DNA of 64,000 bases, taken from assembly GCF_038502225.1 (NCBI RefSeq), contig NC_091292.1, positions 48,507,107 to 48,571,106 of the forward strand, in the 5' to 3' direction. Below are positions 43,441 through 52,937 of this stretch, piece after piece (the stretch's first letter is position 1; the number at the start of each line of letters is the position of its first letter). A program made the position numbers and the translations under genes. The notes beneath the pieces are model-generated. The model worked only from the letters and a program-made list of their open reading frames with translations, ran no database searches and was not told where the DNA came from. Origin of the DNA: Cherax quadricarinatus (Eukaryota > Arthropoda > Malacostraca > Decapoda > Parastacidae).

Positions 43441-44222
43441 AGTCTTTCAATGCATATTATGCTAATAGCAGTAGTGCTAGGAATAAGATGGACGAATTGA
43501 GATTAGTTGCTAGTGCAGGTAACATTGATGTATTTGCCATAACTGAGACGTGGTTTAATTCAAAAAGTCGGGATATGCATGCAGAATGTCACATTCAGGG
43601 TTTTAAATTATTCCAAGTAGACAGAAGTATCGGGAAGGGGGGTGGGGTGGCATTGTATGTCCGAGATCGCTTGAACTGTTGCATAAAAACGGGTATTAAG
43701 TCTGAAGTAACACATACAGAATCTGTTTGGATAGAATTTTCAGAGGGGGCATGAAAAATTTATTTTAGGTGTGATATACCGTCCCCCAAACTTAGATAGG
43801 GACCGAGGGAGACTACTATGGGAGGAAATTGTTAAGGCCACAATGCACGATAATGTAGTAATTCTAGGAGACTTTAACTTTAGCCATATTGATTGGAATT
43901 TCTTGACTGGGAATTTAGAATCATACGACTTCTTAGTAGTAGTTCAGGATTGTTTTTTGAAGCAGTTTGTGACAGAACCTACAAGGGGAAATAACCTGCT
44001 TGACTTAGTTCTGGCAAACAATGAATCCCTTGTCAATAATTTAGAAATTTCAGAGGAATTCGGCACTAGCGACCACAAATCAATTACATATAGCATTGAA
44101 TGGAAGTACGATAGTAGGGATAACTCAGTAACAGTCCCGGATTTTCGCTTAACAGATTACGATGAGCTTAGAGAACACTTATCATCTGTTGACTGGGGTA
44201 ACAAAGAGAGCTGTCAATATGA
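43441..44222 (+). pseudogene. Element H ORF2, endonuclease
   Basis: An endonuclease with MDELRLVASAGNIDVFAITE (TETW motif kept), GGGVALYVRDRLNC, ESVWIEFSEG, a stop or shift near 43753, VIYRPPNLDRDRGRLLWEEI, NVVILGDFNFSHIDWNFLTG, FGTSDHKSITYSIEWKY and PDFRLTDYDELREHLSSVDW. All catalytic acidic and histidine motifs are visible apart from the frame break. It stops at about 44222, where a minus-strand LINE begins; no RT remains. Confidence 0.88.
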
Positions 44223-44223
44223 C

Positions 44224-44775
44224 AGTGAGATGTAGTGTTGAAAGAGAGAGCTGGCTCGGTTTGCCAGAATGATGTCAGGTTTGCCCTGGCCCATGTGGTT
44301 GTAGAAGGTGTTGAAGTCTGGGCCGAGATGAATCAGGTGTTTATGGTTTGTGAAGTTGAGTAATTGGTGACTAAGTTCGTTGTTGCTGGTGTGATGAAAG
44401 GCGGTGTGTTTGGCATTCATGTCAGCTAGTAGGTATGTTGGTGTGTTGGTGTAGTTGAAGACTAAGGAAAGGTTGTGTATGTTGAGAATAGCGTCTGGGC
44501 GAGCATAGGTAGTGAAAAAGATGAAGGGTCCAAGGTGGGTGTGTATTCTGACTGCAAGACAGTGTTGGTGAATAAAAGGGATTGGGAGAAATTCATGCTT
44601 TTTGTTGGATTTGACAAGGATGGCAACCCCACTGTGGGGATCATAGGGGGACTGGAGTGCAGTATAACCATAACGGCAGATATGTTGAGGGGCTTTAAGG
44701 CAGGTACTGCTTAGTTAAACAATATCTGGCCTCTCTGCTTCAAGGAGCTAGGCCAGTAGGTGTCTAATTGTAAAG
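44224..44775 (-). pseudogene. Minus-strand LINE endonuclease fragment
   Basis: Read on the minus strand: GYTALQSPYDPHSGVAILVK, CLAVRIHTHLGPFIFFTTYA, ARPDAILNIHNLSLVFNYTN, LLADMNAKHTAFHHTSNNEL, LIHLGPDFNTFYNHMGQGKP and DIILANRASSLFQH. This is an APE-type endonuclease in which the usual GDFNAHH reads ADMNAKH, as in jockey-like LINEs. The plus-strand frame at 44475-44714 over the same bases is a shadow. The RT is absent; the fragment ends against CR1-like element H. Confidence 0.75.
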
Positions 44776-45400
44776 TAAGAACGTACGTTGAACTGAATCA
44801 CCTTAAACATGATTTAATGGCTTCGTCATATCAAAGTTAGTGTCCGAGGAGTTTAGATTTAAGCCATCGGTGGATGTATGTTTGTAGGTGTTATGGACTC
44901 GTTTCCTGGAAGGGGAGGAAGAGATGGATCTAGTTTTATGTTCTTTTGTCTGTCTGTCAGAAGTTGGGGTAGGTTTAGGGTTGAGTGGATTTTGTCTGGA
45001 GGAGGAGTTGGATCTGGATGAAGTCTTGGTTGTGGTGGAGGAGGAGTGGGAAAAGGTGGATGCAGAGGAAGTGGAAGCCTTGGTAAGAGACGAGGAAGTG
45101 GAAGCTTTGGCAAGGATGAGGAAGTGGAGGCTTTGGCTGGGGATGAGGAAGTGGGTAAGGAGGTGGGGGGAGGGGCAGTCACAGCAGCTGTAGGAGTGTT
45201 GGGGTGAGGGGTAGATGTAGTGAACAGGGGTAGGGGAGGAGGAGGGCTGGTGGATGTAGGAAGTGGGGGGGGTAGGAGAGAGGGAGGAGGGAGAGGTTGT
45301 AGGGGGCTTAGAAGAGAAGCAGGAAGGAGGGATAATTAGAAGGGGAAGATTGTTAGCGGACAAGATTAGGTTAAGCACATGTGAGTAGTCTGATTGTAAG
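44776..45400 (-). pseudogene. Ser/Thr/Pro-rich ORF1-like remnant
   Basis: A minus-strand low-complexity coding trace upstream of the endonuclease above: long Ser/Pro/Thr runs near 45180-45000, then QTKEHKTRSISSSPSRKRVH and NLNSSDTNFDMTKP. Position and composition fit the C-terminal tail of a LINE ORF1. No zinc knuckle was found. Other frames over it are also low-complexity, so the frame is not certain. Confidence 0.5.
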
Positions 45401-46591
45401 ATGCTTAGTCTTGACGTTGAGTCCCTCTTCACCAATGTCCCTCTTCATGATGCCCTTGATTTTCTTAGAGTGAAGGCCAATGAAGGTTTTTTTTCATCTC
45501 TTTATACCTACTGATGTCTTTCTTGATCTTATCTGCCTCTGTGTGGACTCTAATTCCTTTTCCTTCTAAGGGAAATATTATTCTCAAACCTTCGGTGTCG
45601 CTATGGGCTCTGCCCTTTCTCCTGTCCTTGCTAATCTTTACATGGAATACTTCAAGACTGTTCTTCTTCCTACCATCCATGTGCGACCTTCACTCAGGCT
45701 CCGCTATGTTGATGACATCTTTGCTCTGTGGCCTCATGACTCCAGTCTCTTCCAACCTTTTCTTGAAGCTCTTAATAATCTTGCCCCTTCCATTAAGTAT
45801 ATAGCTGAATGGGAAACTAATTCCTTGCTTCCTTTCCTTGATGTTCATGTCCACCGCTCAGATACAGGTTTTGCCTTTTCTGTTTACCGCAAACCTATGC
45901 ACAGTGGCATGTACATTCACTATTTTACTATCATGATTTCCCTGTCAAGAAAAGTGTTCTTATCTCTCTCTTTCTCCGTGCTCTCTGCATTTGTGATCCT
46001 CAGTTCCTTCAATCAGAAATTTCCACTCTTAAAAACTCATTATCTCGTCTTGGCTACCCTTCCCATTTCATAGACTCTGCCTTCTCACGTGCTAAACGTA
46101 ATTTCTTCTCTCTCAAACTCTCTACTCCTGGGAACTCTTCTGTCCTCTGCCTTCCCTACATTTCCGGTCTTTCTAATCTTAACAACTCTCTCTGTTCCTT
46201 GGACATCAAACTTACTTTCCACCAGGCTAACACTCTACGCACTAATCTCGTTCATACCTCTCCTCCCTCTACAGATGTTCCTGGTGTCTACTCTATTTCT
46301 TGCTCCTCCTGTCCTCTTCAATACTTTGGAGAAACTGGCTGATCTCTTTCTGATAGACTTAGGGAGCACAAAAATAGTGTTAGGCTTGTCGACACTAACA
46401 ATGCTCTTTTCTGTCACGTCAGAGATCACAGCCATCCTATTGACTGGTCTTCTGCTAAAACTGTCTTCCCTACTTCCAACTTTAACAGTCGCCGTCTGGT
46501 TGAATTCTCCCTAATACACAACTTTCCTTGTATGAATCTTAGTCCTGGCTTCGTCTCTGTTGATGCCTTCCTTTCCCACTACATTTAAAAT
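45401..46591 (+). pseudogene. Penelope-like RT and GIY-YIG endonuclease
   Basis: PLEs prime reverse transcription at a nick or chromosome end. RT signs: SLDVESLFTNVPLHDALDFL at 45407-45466, VAMGSALSPVLANLYMEYF near 45600, LRYVDDIFALW with catalytic YVDD at 45705-45716, SLLPFLDVHVHRSD and FSVYRKPMHSGMYIHY. After a frameshift near 45925: FLRALCICDPQFLQSEISTL. The GIY-YIG domain begins GVYSISCSSC at 46283, with YFGETG and then DRLREHKNSVRL; HSHPIDWSSAKTVF and NSRRLVEFSLIHNFPCMNLS follow. A TGA at 46340-46342, just after ETG, stands where arginine (CGA) is expected. Three frames are needed overall. Inactive. Confidence 0.88.
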
Positions 46592-46868
46592 GATCCAAAC
46601 TTCAGAATACCCGTGACCTAACCTGATTCCTCATTTTTCTTCTTATCCCTCTTCCCCTTTCTTCCTTCCCTTCTCTCCTTTGGGCTGTCTTTCTTCTGCA
46701 CTGTGTATTTGTTCCTTCTTTATTTATTTTTTATATTTTTATTTCCCCCACCCTCGGTGTACTTGCTCTTACCCTCTGTGGGCACCTAACTCCCTTGCAG
46801 TGCTCCTCTTAGTATCTGACTGGCTCCTCCTCCTCTTATTATCTTTCCACTACTACTTCCTTCCACCT

Positions 46869-46909
<41 letters not shown>

Positions 46910-47040
46910 GCTACCTTCTGCCTATGTATACCCATCCCGCTCTCCTTATCGTCAGTGTGACTATGTAAATGGTCCAAGTCGGACCAAAACGTCGTCGTAA
47001 GGTCCTCTCTTCTATGTGCGGGTTATCTGTGTATCTTGAA
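45401..47040 (+). mobile_element. Penelope-like element (5'-truncated)
   Basis: It carries an RT and a GIY-YIG endonuclease, the PLE pair, then a 3' region with (CTA)n (46870-46910) and a terminus with a stem-II-like hairpin at 46970-46985 followed by AAAACGTCGTCGTAAGG and GTGCGGGTTATCTGTGTATC. The same terminus is found at 41020-41100 and, reversed, at 40317-40400 and 36340-36400. Confidence 0.85.
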
Positions 47041-48428
47041 CGATTCCTTACTGAGGTATCGGAACGCTATCATTAGGTTTGCCAGATGCCCGTACGTTGC
47101 ATTAGTTATCTTATTGATGTGCACCTCAGGAGATGTGCTCGGTATTATACTCACCCCAAGATCTTTTTCCTTGAGTGAGGTTTGCAGTCTTTGGCCAACT
47201 AGACTATACTGTGACTGCGGTCTTCTTTGCCCTTCCCCGATCTTCATGACTTTGCAATTGGCAAGGTTAAATTCAAGGAGCCAATTGTTGGACCAGGCTT
47301 GTAGCCTGTCCAGGTCTCTTTGTAGTCTTGCCTGATCCTCGACCAATTTGATTCTCCTCATTAACTTCACAACATCTTCAAACAAGGACACTGCTGAGTC
47401 CATCCCTTCCATTATGTCATTCACATATACCAAAAGCAGCAAAGGTCCTAGGACTGACCCCTGTGGAACCCCGCTTGTCACAGGCGCCCACTCTGGCACC
47501 TCGTCACGTACGATGACTCGTCGTTGCCTCCCTGTCAGGTATTCTCTGATCCATTGCAGTGCCTTTCCTGTTGTGTGCCTGATCCTCTAGCTTTTGCAGT
47601 AACTTCTTGTGAGGAACTGTGTCTAAGGCCTTCTTGTAGCCCAGGAAAATGCAGTCTAACCACCCTTCTCTCTCTCTTGTCTTACTTCTGTCACCTTGTC
47701 ATAAAACTCCAGTAGGTTTGTGACAGGATTTTCCTTCCCAGAAACCGTGTTGGTTGACTATTATACACTTGTTTATTTCCAGGTGCTCCACCATTCTCCT
47801 ACTGATGGTCTTCTCCATGACTTACACGTTAGTGACACAGGTCTGTAGGTTAATGCCTCGTGTCTGTCTCCTTTTTTTTAAAAGTTGGGACTACTTTTGC
47901 CATTTTCCATCCCTCAAGGAGTTGCCCAGTTTCAATGGATTTGTTGAACATCTTTGATAGTGCCACATTCAGCATCTCTGTTTCCTCTCTAAGGACCCAA
48001 GGAGAGATGTTGTCTGGTCCCACCGCCTTTGAGGTATCAAGCTCACATAGCAACTTCTTCACCTCCTTCTCGGTTATGTGTACCTCATCCAGCACTTGTT
48101 GGTGTACCTCCCTGTTCTGATTTCCTGTAGTCCTACCGGTTTCCACTGTAAATACTTCTTTAAATCTCGCGTTGAGCTCCTCGCATACCTCTTGGTCGTT
48201 GCTTGTGAACTCCCCATCACCCTTCCTCAGTCTGATTACCTGGTTCTTGACTGTTGTTTTCCTCCTGATGTGGCTATACAACAGCTTCGGGTCAGACTTG
48301 ACTTTTGATGCTATGTTATTTTCGTATTGTCGCTGAGCTTCCCTTCTTATCTGTGCATATTCGTTTCTGGCACTCGGCTAATCTCTTTATTTTCCTGTGT
48401 TCTTTGTCTTCTGTACCTTTTCTAGTGT
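47041..48428 (-). pseudogene. CR1-like LINE ORF2 remnant (RT)
   Basis: Minus strand, same family as 3085-5400. From 48400 down: HIRRKTTVKNQVIRLRKGDG, KKLLCELDTSKAVGPDNISP, FNKSIETGQLLEGWKMAKVV, NQHGFW near 47745, GVPQGSVLGPLLLLVYVNDI and, where FADDAKLMRR would be, LFEDVVKLMRR, so the catalytic pair is damaged. Motif D/E (LQAWSNNWLLEFNLANCKVM; EKDLGVSI) and the start of the C-terminal region end at 47041 against the PLE. Several shifts. Dead. Confidence 0.85.
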
Positions 48429-48780
48429 ACTCACCTAATTGTGGTTGCAGGGGTCGAGACTCAGCTCCTGGCCCCGCCTTTTCACTGATCGCTACTAGGT
48501 CCTTTCACTCTGCTTCCTGAGCTTTGTCATACCTCGTCTTAAAGCTATGTATTGTTCCTGCCTCCACTACATCACTTGCTAGGCTATTCCACTTCCTGAC
48601 GACTCTATGACTAAAGAAATACTTCCTAACATCCCTGTGACTCGTCTGAGTCTTCAGGGGAGTCTCACGTTCACACATGAACTTTTTTATTTTTCGTTCG
48701 ATTTCTTTCATTTTTTTTTTGTACGTAAAGAAGCACCTTTCAATAGTAATGTGACCAAGTTTCAATAAGATAGCTCAAAA
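48429..48780 (-). pseudogene. CR1-like ORF2 C-terminus and 3' end
   Basis: Minus strand: KTQTSHRDVRKYFFSHRVVR, KWNSLASDVVEAGTIHSFKT, RYDKAQEAE then a stop at 48504. A tail ends AATTAGGTGAGTACACT near 48428. This is a complete 3' end of the family, placed upstream of another copy's RT, so two copies lie end to start. Confidence 0.8.
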
Positions 48781-49811
48781 AAACAACTGAGAAAAAAATT
48801 ATTTACTAATAATCATACATATTAAACAGTATTTTCGTAATGGGACTTGGAGAAGCTGTTTTGGTATTATCTACGCATAAAACAATGCTAAACTGTATTT
48901 ATAACAATTGCCAAAACTGTAATTTATCCTTTCTTCATTCTTAAAAGAAATAAAGTTTGTATGGTCTTGACATTCAGCCAAATATCTGACTTTTGCCCTT
49001 ACAAAAATCTAAAACAAATTATGATATCTCAAAAAGGCAACTGTTTGTTTGTAAAACAATCTTTCCTTTATGTTCTCTGTGAATTTCATTACATTCCTGC
49101 TATTATTAACGAAAATACAGTCATATATATGTGAATAACTTACTTCCGAGATAATCCGCGAAACAGCCGGACCACCGATTTTTTTTTTTTTTCGAGAAAA
49201 TAGCATTTTTCTCAGCATTACGAGTGTATATCATAGTTACCCCATGTTCGTTTTCTTTAATATAAGGACCCTGGAGGTGAAAGAAGGAGAATGGAAGCCC
49301 GTCCCTGACGATGGGAATCTTATATTCCCGAGGGAACGCTCTGGGAATATGCCATATATTATTCATTCTGGAGTATTTACCATATTGCTTTGCTATTTAT
49401 ATTGTTTATTATGTCATATTAGATCAATTGTGATAGATAAATAAGCCGTAGAAGCAATAATAGCGTTATATTGAAGCATATTCCCCGGCCACCCCGAGAC
49501 TGGAATTTTCCATGACGTCAGCAAAATGGTGCCAGAAGATTCCTGGTTGGCTGGAAGTCTACGGATAAGTCCCACCCACTGTATTATGATGCCAAATCGT
49601 CAATTATTATCTTAGAAAGAATAATACAATAAATACACGAAAAAAAAAACGGAAAAAAAATGAAAATTGACGACAGGTGAGCACACCTGCCGCGGGTGGT
49701 GACGTCACCCTAGGTGTTTTAAATGACCATAATTCCTTGTAGGAATGTCGTAGAACAATGATTCTGGTACCAGTGTGCTGCCAGAGAGTTAAGCTATTTT
49801 TCTATATGATT
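48781..49811. other. No feature recognised
   Basis: About 1 kb of AT-rich DNA with A and T runs (48712-48720, 49180-49192, 49639-49660). I see no coding signal, no partner elsewhere in the window and no clear element end. Two TGACGT motifs occur (near 49513 and 49701), too little to call regulation. Confidence 0.5.
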
Positions 49812-49864
49812 AACTCAATTTGTGGATAAATTAGACACATGTGCAACTCTTGGGTATCTTTATT

Positions 49865-49903
49865 GAGGAAACGTTTCGCCACACAGTGGCTTCATCAGTC
49901 CAT
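49865..49903 (-). ncRNA. Hammerhead-ribozyme-like motif, minus strand
   Basis: Read on the minus strand: CTGATGA (49898-49892), one A, stem II GCCAC/GTGGC with loop TGT, then GAAA (49877-49874) and CGTTTCC. These are the conserved single-stranded cores of a hammerhead. Compared with the standard fold there is one extra A between CTGATGA and stem II. Stem III would be a short palindrome (AACGTT), as known for PLE hammerheads. Activity is not shown. Confidence 0.55.
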
Positions 49904-50307
49904 ACGTAGGAGAAACTTGAACAGGAGGAGAATGAGGTAATCAGTCCCTCAACCTTTAGTCGATGTGTTCAGTCCATCAATCTTGAATAGAATACGGCAC
50001 ATGTGTCTAATTTATCAACATGTCGGTTCTCTGAACCATTCATCTACAAACCTGTCAGACACTGCAACTTCTTGGGATCTTAATACTTGGGAATTCTTCG
50101 CTTGCCTAATTCTTGGGCACGTTTACTTCCACATTGAACAAATGTGACACCACCTATGACTGCTGCACCTCTCCTGCCATAAGGTTTATAAGCTGCTTCT
50201 CCGCTCATGTGCCGTATTCTATTCAAGATTGATGGACTGAACACATCGACTCAAGGTTGAGGGACTGATTACCTCATTCTCCTCCTGTTCTTCAAGTTTC
50301 TCCTACG

Positions 50308-50347
50308 TATGGACTGATGAAGCCACTGTGTGGCGAAACGTTTCCTC
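50308..50347 (+). ncRNA. Hammerhead-ribozyme-like motif, plus strand
   Basis: CTGATGA at 50314-50320, an extra A at 50321, stem II 50322-50326 with 50330-50334, GAAA at 50335-50338, then CGTTTCC. The preceding GGA (50311-50313) can pair with TCC (50343-50345) as the start of stem I. Cleavage would be expected close to 50342. Identical to the minus-strand motif in the other arm. Confidence 0.6.
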
Positions 50348-50444
50348 AATAAAGATACCCAAGAGTTGCACATGTGTCTAATTTATCAACATGTCGGTTC
50401 TCTGAACCATTCATCTACAAACTCAATTTGTGAATTTTTCGACA

Positions 50445-50932
50445 ACTTTTCGTTCTCGCTCAGCAGAGTCTAATCTCCCCTTCAGCTTCCAATTGTGACC
50501 CCTTGTTTCTGTGTCCCCTCTCTGGAGCATCTTGTCTCTTGTCCACCTTATCTATTCCACGCAGTATTTTGTATGTCGTTATCATGTCTCCCCTGACCCT
50601 CCTGTCCTCCAGTGTCGTCAGTCCGATTTCCCTTAACCTTTCTTTGTAGGACATGCCCCTGAGGTCCGGAACTAGCCTTGTTGGAAACCTATGTACTTTC
50701 TCTAATTTCTTGATGTGCTTGACCAGGTGTGGGTTTCAAACTGGTGCTGCATACTCCAGTATGGGCCTGACGTACACAGTGTACAGTGTCTTGAATGATT
50801 CCTTACTAAGGTATCGGAACGCTATTCTCAGGTTTGCCAGGCGCTCATATGCTGCAGCAGTTTTCTGGTTGATGTGTGCTTCCGGAGACGTGCTCGGTGT
50901 TATGGTCACCCCAAGATCTTTCTCCTTGAGTG

Positions 50933-50934
<2 letters not shown>
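50445..50934 (-). pseudogene. CR1-like RT C-terminal fragment
   Basis: Minus strand: SLKEKDLGVTITPSTSPEAH, ERLANLRIAFRYLSKESFKT, LYTVYVRPILEYAAPV (where YCAPVWNP is usual; a stop follows), LRGMSYKERLREIGLTTLED, RRVRGDMITTYKILRGIDKV. It is the thumb and C-terminal domain of the same CR1-like family as 47041. Its upstream end is the (GT)n tract at 50935. Confidence 0.85.

Positions 50935-50994
<60 letters not shown>
50935..50994. repeat. (GT)n microsatellite
   Basis: Thirty GT units without interruption, at the edge of the CR1-like fragment. Confidence 0.98.
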
Positions 50995-50998
<4 letters not shown>

Positions 50999-52460
50999 CA
51001 GGAAAGCTGACACTGGTGTGTTTACCAGCAGCTGTGGTGCTGCTGGCTTGGCCCAGTCGAAATGATTGTTTTATGCTCACTCGTTATAAGCTTATATCTG
51101 TGTTTTAAGTCTGTGTTTAACAAGCTGGCCTACTTTAGCCATCTGCTAAGAGGGAATTAGGGAATTGCACTTAACGATTGTGGTGAATTTATTAGTGATG
51201 TTGAATGGCGGTTTTTGGTGTAAATAATGTTTGTTTAAATATGTTTATACTTGGAATAGTTTTCATGCAACTTTACTGCATGATCAAACATTCGTTTTAT
51301 TGTGTTTAAATATTACATTGTGATTAATGCTCATTTAGCACTTTTGAATTTGCGAGGGAGTCTGGCCCTTAGCTGGGATTTTATTTTAGTCTTTTGGTTA
51401 GGGCTAATTTGTTGTGCCTCTGGATGACTGCCCTTATAAGAAGTCCCTCTACTTCGGGAGAATACGTAAATAGTTATGACAATGGAGTTTTTTTTCTAAA
51501 ATCTGGAATAGCCAGTAATTACTTTTTATTTAGGGACACCTGAAGTCCAGTGAAATGTTTGCTCACAGGAAGGTGTTCCTTAACAATAGTTATAGTGAAC
51601 TATAATTTTTTTTCTGGCATAATTATTACCTATTTCTCTTCTGTGTAATAATTTTCCTGGGGTGAATGTTAAGCTGTGATCCTGATAAAATGTGATTTAG
51701 GTTGCATTAGTGATATTCACAGTAATGCCTTTTTGCATTTTTCCTGATTTGATAATAAGCAGTTTCTTTCTGTATTATTTTAATGTTTACTATACATCGA
51801 GTAGCAATTAATATTTTAGTGCTGACAGAAACCTTGAGAGAGGCTTCCCTCACTACTAATTATGGAAATTATGAAGCTGAAATTTTAAGGTTAACACTTG
51901 CTTTCATTAGAGAGGAAAAGGACCTGAGGAAGACTGTATGAAGTTCCACGAAGAAAAGTTTTAGCAATACTTAAGCAGAAAATGGAGAAAATAAGAGATA
52001 ATTTGCTTCTCAACATGGAATATAGCAAACGCCAGCATTGTATAACCTGTACAATGTTAGAAAACACGTCCCTAAGCTTTTATGGAGAAAGATAAAGACG
52101 ATTTTTCTCGTTATATAAGAAAACTGCCAGGTGACTGAAATGGCCAGAAGATAAGTGAGTGACAAGAGCACGAACTCAATTAATTGGCAAAGAACTGCAG
52201 CCGATTAGCTTTAGTAGAGAACGAATTTTCGAGTTACGGGATAGTGAAGGAAACGGATTTATTTCCTTATCAGATACTTCCAGAGAGGTAGAGGCAGAAT
52301 GTCAGAGGTTGGTCAGTCTGGTGTAATACGGAAAGATGTCGCTGCTGACTAAGTTCTGTCGCTTCAAAGAAGTTTTAGATGATTATATGAGTGTATTCTT
52401 GGAGCTGGGTAAGAAGCACATACAGTCTCACAACAATTCATACATACACAAGCGAATATA
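50995..52460. other. No feature recognised
   Basis: About 1.5 kb of AT-rich sequence. Open frames are short and without motifs. It has no partner in the window, so it may be single-copy intergenic or intronic DNA. Confidence 0.5.
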
Positions 52461-52506
52461 ATAATAATAATACAATTAATGATGATAATAATAATAATAA
52501 TAATAC
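52461..52506. repeat. (ATA)n/(TAA)n microsatellite
   Basis: ATA/TAA units with interruptions (ACAATTAATGATG) between two short tracts. Confidence 0.9.
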
Positions 52507-52544
52507 ATGTTCATCATTTAAATGATATTTAGACCGAGCTGACA

Positions 52545-52820
52545 TCATGGACATGCTATAAAGAAAACCCGTCGATGTGAAAAGCATTTCAGGCAACATG
52601 ATTAATCTCGTCTCCCAGGATGCGACCCGGTCAGGATGCTTATACTTAGTTGTGGATTTAGCGCTTAGATTTTGATGTAATAATAAACCTACTTATTACT
52701 AGAAGAGCAAAGGCAGCTAGTGGAAGGAAACATGCCCAGCGTTTCAGCCGTGCCAGGGATCGATCCTAAACCCTTTGTTTGAGGATTGATGACATTACCG
52801 ACCAAGCTATGAGCACCAGT
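52545..52820 (-). mobile_element. tRNA-derived SINE, minus strand
   Basis: On the minus strand the head (52815-52745) has box-A-like TAGCTTGGTCGGTAATG and box-B-like GGATCGATCCC, and the ends GTGC and GCAC can pair as part of an acceptor stem. The body contains GGGTCGCATCCTGGGAGA and TTGCCTGAAATGC, which match the middle of the SINE at 9250-9622. The 3' end is not clear. Confidence 0.65.
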
Positions 52821-52937
52821 TGCATATGCACATGCAGACATGCAACAGTGTTCATACGTAAAAGATTATATGTGCACATACATGCACACACATATATACA
52901 TTTTACATTTTGCCTCACTAGATTTTTATGATATCCC

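Larger units (their letters stand above)
49812..50432. mobile_element. Ribozyme-type mini-element, family A, with 13-bp TSD
   Basis: The element spans 49825-50419 and is flanked by AACTCAATTTGTG at 49812-49824 and 50420-50432. The left arm 49825-50003 is the reverse complement of 50206-50386. The bases 50000-50053 recur at 50366-50419, so one full unit (about 50054-50419) follows the tail of another and an inverted arm stands in front. Such partial dimer plus inverted end is typical of PLE insertions. Each arm has a hammerhead-like core. No coding capacity: it would depend on another element's enzymes. Confidence 0.85.

Noticed and set aside
44475..44714. Plus-strand frame of 79 codons that looks protein-like
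   Set aside because: The minus strand over the same bases gives ordered LINE endonuclease motifs (GVAILVK, ADMNAKH) that continue beyond it, so the plus frame is a shadow.
50653..51108. Frame with a Cys-Val run
   Set aside because: It is the (GT)n tract and the antisense of a CR1-like RT.
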